From Bacillota bacterium (GTDB lineage: Bacteria; Bacillota_E; Sulfobacillia; Sulfobacillales; Sulfobacillaceae): a DNA stretch of 5,411 nucleotides. The translations under genes were made by a program, and so were the position numbers. A model generated the notes under the pieces. That model was given only the letters and a program-made list of their open reading frames with translations. It searched no databases and had not been told where the DNA came from. Each line of letters opens with the position of its first letter. Position 1 is the first letter of the stretch. Positions 1 to 5,411 of this stretch are shown in pieces. The DNA lies in contig JAKAAL010000360.1 of assembly GCA_021802375.1 (NCBI GenBank), positions 1 through 5,411 on the forward strand. The letters are read 5' to 3'.

Positions 1-16
1 GTTGATGAAGGACCAT

Positions 17-640
17 TTACCGGTTCCCACCACTCTGCAACAACTTACCAACGATATGAAGGCCGCGACTTCTACTAGTCACAACACCTGGGGCATTAGC
101 ATGGTACAGTTCGGGACAATACTGATCGGTGCAACCATCAAGGAATCCATAAAACTTATGAAATCCGCGGCTCAGTGGCCAATTTTTAAATGGGCCCGAC
201 GGTGTTATCTCATGCCTCGGAGTCAGGTGCCATTTCCCAACCAAAAAACACGTATACCCTTGGTCCGACAGCAACGATGGCAGGGTCGCAACTTCGGAGT
301 CTACGCATCCCCGAGAATTGGGAAATCCCGTATCCGCATCACTGAGAAAACGCATCCCGACGCTATGATGGTTACGTCCTGTTAACAGACACGCCCGCGT
401 TGGCGAACAGAGAGGAGTGACGTGGAAATTCGAATACCGCAGACCGCGAGACGCTAGTTGATCGATGGTAGGTGTCGCGATTTCCGAACCAAAGCACCCA
501 AAGTCTGACCATCCGGTGTCGTCCATGATTACAACGCACACATTCGGCCGATGCAGCAACCCATTACTCGTTGTTGGCCACCACGGCTCAGACTGGCGAA
601 CTGTGCGACCTATTTGACCCCGAAATTCGTTACTAGACAT
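17..640 (-). CDS. Arylsulfatase-type sulfatase, N-terminal part, probably truncated or frameshifted
   Basis: This is the N-terminal half of the catalytic domain of a type I sulfatase, an enzyme family that hydrolyses sulfate esters using a formylglycine made from Cys. Residues 5-22 (F-G-IGRT..S.PWWP) match the typical start of large bacterial arylsulfatases. The strand PNVCVVIMDDTGW (32-44) carries the metal-binding Asp pair D40/D41. CSPTRACLLTGR (78-89) is a perfect C-x-P-x-R-x3-L-T-G-R signature, with C78 as the residue to be modified. GKWHL (135-139) supplies the conserved active-site Lys and His. WPLSRGFHKFYGFL (154-167) is also typical. The start at 640 is supported by AGGAGG ten bases upstream and by the intact N-terminus. 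Similarity fades after about residue 183, and a TAA at 17-19 ends the frame at 207 aa, whereas family members usually have more than 450 residues. The C-terminal half is therefore missing or in another frame outside the window. Family assignment is firm; activity is doubtful. Confidence 0.85.
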   Translation of the reverse strand: MSSNEFRGQIGRTVRQSEPWWPTTSNGLLHRPNVCVVIMDDTGWSDFGCFGSEIATPTIDQLASRGLRYSNFHVTPLCSPTRACLLTGRNHHSVGMRFLSDADTGFPNSRGCVDSEVATLPSLLSDQGYTCFLVGKWHLTPRHEITPSGPFKNWPLSRGFHKFYGFLDGCTDQYCPELYHANAPGVVTSRSRGLHIVGKLLQSGGNR

Positions 641-650
641 GTTTGTTTAT

Positions 651-656
651 CCTCCT
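651..656 (-). promoter_or_regulatory. Ribosome binding site of the sulfatase gene
   Basis: On the minus strand AGGAGG lies ten bases before the ATG at 640-638. It is a perfect anti-16S match and fixes the start. No later Met is needed, because the conserved N-terminal residues begin directly after this ATG. Confidence 0.75.
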
Positions 657-1194
657 GAACCATAAAAAATTACTTCAGATCCCTACGAAGAACCTTCCTA
701 ACTTTAAGAAGGAAGACTAATAGCCCTTGCGTAGAGCATTAACCAAACCAACGCCCTCGTATTTAAAATGATGTCGGTTCAGCGGTCTCGAGAACTGACG
801 AACATACGACCACCGTGAACCATTACTTCATGCGAAGTCTCTTGAAAACTTGCCATGGCTACCCATGTAGCATGAAATAGGATTATCAAACAAAAATCAT
901 AATCGAGCGTGTGTTGTATCAATATTCAACCTTAATCTCAACGCGGCCGCGCCTGGTTTCGGAAGTAACCGTAGTGCCTAAGTTATCTCTTCGCCGCCTA
1001 CACCTGAGGCTACACGAGTGCCGCAACTTGTCCTTCTCGAAAAAAAGATAATACAGAAACCAAAAATTTGTTGCTGGCGTTACACGATAATCATTTTTAT
1101 CCGTTTTTGAGTAAATAATGGTTATCACGGGCAAAATATTTAATTTATATCCGTTTTATCTTTAAAATACATCGTATAAGCCAGTTTTGTATTA
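657..1194. other. Non-coding stretch between sulfatase gene and transposase remnant, partly AT-rich
   Basis: No recognisable protein was found in any frame. The only open frame of note (minus, 1134-919) gives a low-complexity, Arg-rich peptide with no family features. About 1060-1200 is clearly richer in A+T than the rest of the window. It contains TATCCGTTTT twice (1098-1107 and 1148-1157), exactly 50 bases apart. A perfect 10-bp palindrome, CGCGGCCGCG, lies at 942-951 and a 5-bp inverted repeat with a 4-base loop at 825-838. The stretch probably holds the sulfatase promoter, but no convincing -35/-10 pair could be assigned. Confidence 0.5.
694..715. repeat. Small inverted repeat upstream of the sulfatase gene
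   Basis: CTTCCT (694-699) and AGGAAG (710-715) form a perfect 6-bp inverted repeat around a 10-base, AT-rich spacer. It lies in the leader of the sulfatase gene, about 55 bases before its start codon. It could be an operator or a leader hairpin, but a repeat this short can also arise by chance. There is no T-run after it on the minus strand, so it does not look like a terminator. Confidence 0.25.
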
Positions 1195-1750
1195 TTATAA
1201 TGAGAAATTACTGCATGTGATAGCTATTGTCAACCCTTGTAAGGAAATCCAACAGGTCTTCGGCAAAGTTAAATTGCACCTTGGCAGGACATGGGGAAAG
1301 TTGGCGAACTTATTCAGCGCGGTGCTGATCCGGATGCGCCGATGTTCCAAGGAACTATGGCCCTTGTCCCATGTTTCGACTGGAGGAGGAAAACCCTGGG
1401 TGGGGCGCGAGGACCCGGATATCCTGTTCGAAAATGGCCTGATTGCCATTGGGAATGAAGACACTTTTTGTTCTTGACCAGATAGGTGGCCAGATCGCGC
1501 TGCGCGTGCATAGCGTCGGCGGTCACTAAAGGTCGAGCGAATCCAACAAAGGGTACATCGCCGAGATTTCATTTGGACTTCTCGTCGACGGCAGTTTGAG
1601 TAATAACCCGTGTGGTGCCGTGAATCACAGCCGATACCCGGTTCCGAGCCTTGGGGGTGTCTTTCCGGTGTCTTTCCCGGATGCGCGAGACACGATGGGT
1701 CCCATGGGCGTCCGGCACAATAAACACCGCGAATTGTTGGCCACAATGCG
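1195..1750 (-). pseudogene. Decayed ISAs1-family transposase (multiple frameshifts)
   Basis: The middle and C-terminal parts of a DDE transposase of the ISAs1 family can be read in the correct order, but only by changing frame repeatedly. In order down the minus strand: frame A (to about 1573) gives VSAVIHG then ITQTAVDEKS; a second frame gives NEISAMYPLLDSLDL (about 1574-1527); frame A again gives LVTADAMHAQRDLATYLV (about 1525-1470); a third frame gives VFIPNGNQAIFEQDIRVL (about 1465-1410); and the second frame returns with FPPPVETWDKGH, an E-H-RRIR segment and STALNKFANFPHV (about 1405-1295). These correspond to the family's AVD.K.NEI, VTADA, VKGNQ, DKGHGRIE.R and FPH blocks. The Asp of TADA and the Glu after DKGH, members of the catalytic triad, are still visible. 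The N-terminal DGK block is not readable. The gene cannot give a functional protein. Terminal inverted repeats were not identified, so element ends are unknown; the upper boundary is approximate, and 1195 is the last stop in the final frame. Confidence 0.75.
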
Positions 1751-1990
1751 CAGCCGCCGTCGTAGGTCCAGCGTCCATCCGATCAGGGCAAGCCACGGTC
1801 CCCATCACCGCGCCCCTTCGTGGCCGGCGACGAGACGGACGGTCACCTCGTTAAGCGCAAAAGATGTGTCGGTCGATAATATGTCCCAGCACCATCGTAG
1901 ATCATCGAGCCAACGATGTTCACTCGGTCAATGGAATGACTCAACCATGCGGTTTTCCGGAACTATGCCGAAGTCCTGAGTTATGGTTCC
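1751..1990. other. Unassigned, probably decayed sequence between transposase remnant and spoIIIE
   Basis: No intact gene is visible. All three minus-strand frames are broken by stops. Short open pieces, such as one reading HRWLDDLRWCWDIL near 1915-1875, were not recognised as any family. The stretch could hold the eroded N-terminus of the neighbouring ISAs1 transposase, a second element, or the remains of a gene that once followed spoIIIE. No T-rich hairpin that would end spoIIIE transcription was found. Confidence 0.4.
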
Positions 1991-4129
1991 TCAACCACTA
2001 GCATCACCAGAATCGTTGAACAAACGTTGGAACTGCTCCGGGCTGATTCGGACCTCTCGCGCCTTCGCTCCGTCTTGGCTGCCAATAAACCCGCGTTCTT
2101 CCATCGCGTCGATTAGTCGCGCCGCTCGGGTATAACCAATGCGCAATCGCCTTTGCAACATCGAGGTCGATGCTTGTCGGCTTTCCACCACGATTCGCAC
2201 CGCATCCTGAAATAATGTGTCCGTCTCTTCAACCGAGGTATTGTCGCCAGAACGGCCGGTGCTGACAAACTCCAACGGTTCATCCTCCTCTTTGACTGCA
2301 TTTTGCTCTAAGTATCCGACAATGGCCTCAATTTCCTTTTCATGAATAAACGCGCCTTGAATTCGTAGCGGCTTGCTGGCTCCGACCGGTGAAAACAGCA
2401 TATCTCCCCGGCCCAGCAGTTTCTCGGCGCCTGCTGCATCCAAGATGGTTCTGGAGTCAATCTGACTCGACACGGCAAACGCAATTCGACTCGGAATGTT
2501 AGCCTTTATAGTGCCGGTGATCACGTCTACCGAAGGTCTTTGGGTAGCTACCACCAGGTGTAATCCCGCGGCTCGAGCCATCTGTGCCAACCGCGCGATG
2601 GATTCCTCCACTTCGGTCGGGGCTACCATCATCAAATCCGCTAGCTCATCGATGATAATAACAATCAGCGGCAACCGTTCATCGGTCTGCTGGTTGTAAC
2701 GTGCGATGTCGCGCACCCCGCTATCCGCAAACAGACGATAACGGCGTTCCATTTCAGCCACCGCCCACCTGAGTGCTCCAGCCGCTTTTTTGGGATCGGT
2801 CACCACCGGGCTAAGCAGATGCGGAATGCCATTATAGACCGATAGTTCCACCACTTTGGGATCGATCAAAATCATCCGTGCTACGTCAGGCCCGGTCCGA
2901 AATACGAGACTGGTAATCAGTGCGTTAATCAACACACTCTTACCAGACCCCGTGGCCCCCGCGACCAACAAGTGCGGCATTTGATCCAGTCCAGCGACAA
3001 TGGGAGATCCCGCCACATCTCGCCCCAGTGCAACAGTCAAAGGCGACTTTGATGTGGCATAGGCTTGACTTTCAATCACCTCCCGAAGCAATACCGGTGT
3101 GATTTCCTGATTGGGCACTTCAATTCCTACGGCTGATTTTCCGGGTATCGGTGCCTCAATGCGCACCCCGGTTGCAGCCAACGACAAGGCAATGTCGTCG
3201 GCTAGATTAACAATCCGGGACACCTTGACCCCCGGTGGGGGTATAATTTCAAATCGGGTAATGGTCGGCCCCTGGTTCACTTCTCCCAATTTGACATCAA
3301 TGCCAAACTGTTTAAGAGCCGTAGCTAAAACTTCTGCGCGTTCCATTGGGCTAGGGCCCTTGCGCACTGTTTTTCCGTTCTCGGGAGCAGCCAACAGTGT
3401 GTACGGTGGCGGTAAGTAATTGATTCCGTGCGTCAATATTACCGGGGGCGGCACCGACGGCTTTACCGGTGTCTCGGGCACCGTAGGTGCCCCCGACGGC
3501 AGCCGGGCAGAGCCGACGGCTGGTCTAGGACGCGCAGAGCGTGTTCTGGCAGGTGCCGACGAAGGTATTGGCACGGCCGGTGCGTCTTCCGGATAAATCC
3601 AGTCTCTTAGGCTTGTCCACAGCCAGTAGCCTCCTCGGTTAATCCCGCGAATAATGTGTCCCAAGCGGCGCAAGCCAGTCTGGGAACCGGTTAGCAAACT
3701 TTTACCACTCCAAAGCTGGATTGCCAGTACCCACAGCACCAGGCTTAACAGCACGGTCCCCGGCACCGCAATTAAATCACGAATGCCGCCAACCAACGCA
3801 TTACCCACATGGCCCGCCGCCATCACCCGAATCATTCCGACATCCAGGGAACCCGACACATACCCAATGAGGACGGCCCAACCGCGGCGATGACTGGTCA
3901 GAGAAGGACGGTTTAATAGACGCAGGCCGCCGCTGACCACTATCAGTGCTGGCACCAGCCATGCAATCAATCCAAAACACCAGGTAAGCCCAGCACCTAA
4001 ATCGCGCCCCACAATCCCGCTATGTGGAAAAATCAGCGCCAAGTAGCCGAGCACACCCAAAGCCACTAGCGCAACCCCACCGATTTCACGCCGCATGTCT
4101 TGCGTAATTTGTTTCAGGACTGGGCTCAT
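1991..4129 (-). CDS. spoIIIE: DNA translocase SpoIIIE (FtsK/SpoIIIE family)
   Basis: A membrane-anchored hexameric ATPase that pumps double-stranded DNA. In spore-formers SpoIIIE moves the chromosome into the forespore through the polar septum. Of 712 residues, the N-terminal region has hydrophobic segments at about 18-36, 46-70 and 121-140 plus a weaker one near 85-105, fitting the four-helix FtsK/SpoIIIE anchor. A short Pro/Arg-rich linker follows (about 183-232). The alpha domain covers about 238-340. The RecA-like motor has Walker A GATGSGKS (391-398, K397) and Walker B VIIIDE (D494, E495), followed by the family-typical [16 protein letters not shown] (524-539) and PSRIAF. The C-terminal winged-helix gamma domain (about 635-695, with [25 protein letters not shown]) reads SRS/KOPS-type DNA signals. 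The start at 4129 is chosen because GGAGGG lies five bases upstream; an in-frame ATG at 4171 lies inside uppP and has no such site. Length is somewhat shorter than Bacillus SpoIIIE (about 790 aa), mainly in the linker. FtsK is the alternative name, but the tepA-ylzJ context favours SpoIIIE. Confidence 0.95.
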   Translation of the reverse strand: MSPVLKQITQDMRREIGGVALVALGVLGYLALIFPHSGIVGRDLGAGLTWCFGLIAWLVPALIVVSGGLRLLNRPSLTSHRRGWAVLIGYVSGSLDVGMIRVMAAGHVGNALVGGIRDLIAVPGTVLLSLVLWVLAIQLWSGKSLLTGSQTGLRRLGHIIRGINRGGYWLWTSLRDWIYPEDAPAVPIPSSAPARTRSARPRPAVGSARLPSGAPTVPETPVKPSVPPPVILTHGINYLPPPYTLLAAPENGKTVRKGPSPMERAEVLATALKQFGIDVKLGEVNQGPTITRFEIIPPPGVKVSRIVNLADDIALSLAATGVRIEAPIPGKSAVGIEVPNQEITPVLLREVIESQAYATSKSPLTVALGRDVAGSPIVAGLDQMPHLLVAGATGSGKSVLINALITSLVFRTGPDVARMILIDPKVVELSVYNGIPHLLSPVVTDPKKAAGALRWAVAEMERRYRLFADSGVRDIARYNQQTDERLPLIVIIIDELADLMMVAPTEVEESIARLAQMARAAGLHLVVATQRPSVDVITGTIKANIPSRIAFAVSSQIDSRTILDAAGAEKLLGRGDMLFSPVGASKPLRIQGAFIHEKEIEAIVGYLEQNAVKEEDEPLEFVSTGRSGDNTSVEETDTLFQDAVRIVVESRQASTSMLQRRLRIGYTRAARLIDAMEERGFIGSQDGAKAREVRISPEQFQRLFNDSGDASG

Positions 4130-4131
4130 GC

Positions 4132-4905
4132 CTACCCTCCGAGCCACCACGTCAAGAGGGCCATGGCACAAGTATAAAAACCAAATTTTCGCCAGGCGCC
4201 TCGATGACCCAATGTATTTTTAACCCATTTTATCGCAAATAGGCCTGCGATGGCAGAAATTATCATAGCAGCCAGCGCACCAGGGGTCTCCCATAACTGG
4301 GCGGGATGATGCAGCCAAGACAGTAAGAACGCGCCAGTGATGACGGGTATCGCCATGTAAAAAGAAAATCGCGCTGCTTCTTCAGGTTTTAATCTGAGTG
4401 TGCGACCCATAAAAATGGTGGACCCAGACCGTGATAATCCCGGCATCAGCGCCAACGCCTGCATACAGCCAATGGCCAGAACTTCCCACCATGCCAAATC
4501 CAACATGGTCCGAAAGCTCGATTCTCCAGCCGGTGGTGTTAACCACAGTAATATCGAAGTTACTATCCAACCAAACACCACCACTGAGGGAAGAAAATAT
4601 TGTCCCACCATATCCTCGAACGTATACCCTAGGAATCCTGCCGGAACGGTTGCCACCAGCACCCAGAGCAGCAGCCGATATGCCTCAGGTCTCCCCTGAA
4701 GCAAACCCTTAAGCCACACGGTCAAATCCCGGCGATAGGCAAGCAAAATCGCCGACAAAGTACCTATGTGCAACACAATTTCTAGAGTGGCGCCGGGCGA
4801 TGCCACTCCAAACCAATATTTCATGACAACCAAGTGCCCAGAGGAACTAACCGGCAAAAACTCGGTCAACCCCTGAATCAAACCTAACAGCCATACCCGC
4901 CACAT
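4132..4905 (-). CDS. uppP: Undecaprenyl-diphosphatase UppP (BacA)
   Basis: An integral membrane phosphatase that converts undecaprenyl diphosphate to undecaprenyl phosphate. It recycles the lipid carrier for peptidoglycan and other wall polymers, and extra copies confer bacitracin resistance. The 257 residues are almost entirely hydrophobic helices, the usual size for the family. The first signature, [15 protein letters not shown] (11-25), holds the conserved Glu15, the Ser cluster and His24. The second, [10 protein letters not shown] (154-163), holds Arg159. Both are needed for catalysis in characterised BacA proteins. [18 protein letters not shown] (172-189) is also typical. The start at 4905 is preferred over an upstream in-frame Met codon at 4929, because GGAGGG lies eight bases before it and the protein then begins as usual just before the first signature. 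It follows ylzJ by 50 bases and is nearly fused to spoIIIE. The sequence is complete with no missing key residue. Confidence 0.96.
   Translation of the reverse strand: MWRVWLLGLIQGLTEFLPVSSSGHLVVMKYWFGVASPGATLEIVLHIGTLSAILLAYRRDLTVWLKGLLQGRPEAYRLLLWVLVATVPAGFLGYTFEDMVGQYFLPSVVVFGWIVTSILLWLTPPAGESSFRTMLDLAWWEVLAIGCMQALALMPGLSRSGSTIFMGRTLRLKPEEAARFSFYMAIPVITGAFLLSWLHHPAQLWETPGALAAMIISAIAGLFAIKWVKNTLGHRGAWRKFGFYTCAMALLTWWLGG
4135..4140 (-). promoter_or_regulatory. Ribosome binding site of spoIIIE inside the end of uppP
   Basis: GGAGGG on the minus strand forms the last two sense codons of uppP (Gly-Gly) and lies five bases before the spoIIIE ATG (4129-4127). The uppP TAG is at 4134-4132, so only two bases separate stop and start. 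This layout suggests translational coupling, and it decides the spoIIIE start. Confidence 0.7.
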
Positions 4906-4913
4906 TGTCCTGT

Positions 4914-4919
4914 CCCTCC
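4914..4919 (-). promoter_or_regulatory. Ribosome binding site of uppP
   Basis: GGAGGG on the minus strand, eight bases before the ATG at 4905-4903. It favours this start over the ATG at 4929-4927, which lies upstream of the site. Confidence 0.65.
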
Positions 4920-4955
4920 ACAGTAACATACGGACAATGCGGCGAAGTATGACCG

Positions 4956-5156
4956 TTACAAGTCGATGATGGCATCCGGACTAAAGTGAGGATCCAGATA
5001 GTCGCTGGCGATGGTGGAAATGAGACGCTCCAGTCGTACGGACCCGTCGGGCCCTCTGCGCCCCAGACACAATCGGCCCTGGATATGGTATTCGACTAAC
5101 GGCCTTTGATTAAATTCCATAGGAAAAATAGTGTCCATAGGGTAGATGGTATACAA
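4956..5156 (-). CDS. ylzJ: YlzJ-like small protein, TTG start
   Basis: A small protein of the YlzJ-like family, whose function is unknown and which is typically encoded between tepA and spoIIIE in Bacillota. With the proposed start it has 66 residues; Bacillus YlzJ has about 70. Family features are the N-terminal YTIYPMDTIFP (2-12) and a C-terminal L.STIASDYLDPHFSP (45-60), corresponding to the 'R(L/I).STDP..YLDP.F.PG' block. The open frame extends up to a GTG at 5207, but that would overlap tepA and place a purine-rich GGGAGGAGG inside the coding part. The TTG at 5156-5154 lies seven bases after that sequence and gives the N-terminus expected for the family, so it is chosen. No signal peptide or membrane segment is visible. 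Confidence 0.82.
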   Translation of the reverse strand: MYTIYPMDTIFPMEFNQRPLVEYHIQGRLCLGRRGPDGSVRLERLISTIASDYLDPHFSPDAIIDL

Positions 5157-5163
5157 TATAAGA

Positions 5164-5172
5164 CCTCCTCCC
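5164..5172 (-). promoter_or_regulatory. Strong ribosome binding site setting the ylzJ TTG start
   Basis: GGGAGGAGG on the minus strand, seven bases before TTG at 5156-5154 and just after the tepA stop (5178-5176). A very strong site in front of a weak start codon is common in Bacillota, and it decides the start here. Confidence 0.7.
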
Positions 5173-5175
5173 GAT

Positions 5176-5411
5176 TTAGTGTGGCTCTTTTTTAGTTCGG
5201 TGAGCACGCCGAGTTGAACGGCGCTCTTTCACTAGGGCCTGCAACTTACCCAACGCATCCTCGATACCGCCGACTTCGTCAATCAGTCCCACCTCGACTG
5301 CATCACGGCCTACCAGTACGGTACCGATGTCACGCGCCAACTCCCCGGTGCGAAACATCAATTCCCGGTATTTTTCCGTCGTAATACCGGAATGTTGCGT
5401 GACAAAATTCA
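5176..5411 (-). CDS. tepA: TepA-like ClpP-family protease, C-terminal part (runs off the window)
   Basis: The last 78 or so residues of a ClpP/crotonase-fold serine protease of the TepA (YmfB) type, known in Bacillus as translocation-enhancing protein and linked to spore or secretion protein processing. The visible part reads from N-F-V-T-Q-H-S through YRELMFRTGELARDIGTVLV (about residues 17-36 of the fragment) and then VGLIDEVGGIEDALGKLQAL. The T-x-x-LARDIGT and GLID.VGG blocks are characteristic of TepA and SppA-type C-termini. The tail is short and rich in Arg and Lys. The catalytic Ser and His lie in the missing upstream part and cannot be checked. The position directly before ylzJ and the spoIIIE operon is the conserved one and supports TepA over ClpP itself. 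Confidence 0.88.
   Translation of the reverse strand, partial: NFVTQHSGITTEKYRELMFRTGELARDIGTVLVGRDAVEVGLIDEVGGIEDALGKLQALVKERRSTRRAHRTKKEPH

Noticed and set aside
2..385. Open plus-strand frame of 127 codons
   Set aside because: It lies opposite the clearly homologous sulfatase and shows no family features, so it is a shadow frame.
942..951. 10-bp palindrome CGCGGCCGCG as an operator
   Set aside because: It is isolated, made only of G and C, and not placed near a promoter or start codon; chance is the simpler explanation.
657..1194. CRISPR array or tandem repeats in the non-coding stretch
   Set aside because: Only one pair of 10-mers was found, with no regular repeat-spacer pattern.
1187..1477. 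Plus-strand frame of 96 codons
   Set aside because: It is antisense to the ISAs1 blocks DKGH and STALN and has no recognisable features.
1596..1979. Open plus-strand frame of 127 codons opposite the transposase remnant
   Set aside because: The product is a low-complexity Arg/Ser-rich sequence. The minus strand carries the recognisable transposase blocks.
1984..1997. Perfect 5-bp hairpin TGGTT-N4-AACCA over the spoIIIE stop, considered as a terminator
   Set aside because: The stem is short and AT-containing, overlaps the coding end, and is not followed by a T-run on the minus strand.

Overview
The window suggests an endospore-forming Bacillota (Firmicute) chromosome. All recognisable genes lie on the minus strand, so transcription runs from high to low coordinates. 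The right two thirds (about 5411 to 1991) is a compact core operon. Its order is the C-terminal end of a TepA/ClpP-like protease, a small YlzJ-like protein, the undecaprenyl-diphosphatase UppP (BacA), and a full-length SpoIIIE/FtsK DNA translocase. The tepA-ylzJ-spoIIIE order is the one known from Bacillus, and it is the best evidence for a spore-former. The moderate-to-high GC coding style would suit a deep lineage such as Sulfobacillus or a relative, but that is a weak guess.

The operon is tightly packed. YlzJ follows TepA after 19 bases and probably starts at a TTG behind a very strong Shine-Dalgarno. UppP follows after 50 bases. SpoIIIE starts two bases after the UppP stop, with its ribosome binding site inside the last UppP codons, so the two are probably translationally coupled. 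The set joins envelope work (lipid carrier recycling by UppP) with chromosome segregation into the forespore (SpoIIIE). No promoter for the operon and no convincing terminator after spoIIIE can be seen.

The left third (1 to 1990) is accessory and decayed. From about 1750 to 1195 lies the wreck of an ISAs1-family transposase. Its conserved core can be followed, in the right order, only by jumping between all three minus-strand frames. From 1194 to 641 is a non-coding, partly very AT-rich stretch. From 640 to 17 is the N-terminal part of a type I sulfatase with a strong ribosome binding site and a perfect formylglycine signature. It stops after 207 codons, far short of the family length, so it is probably truncated or frameshifted. 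The sharp change at the spoIIIE stop codon, from intact core genes to broken mobile DNA, is the main structural feature. No CRISPR array, tRNA or rRNA was seen, and no undescribed system can be supported here.
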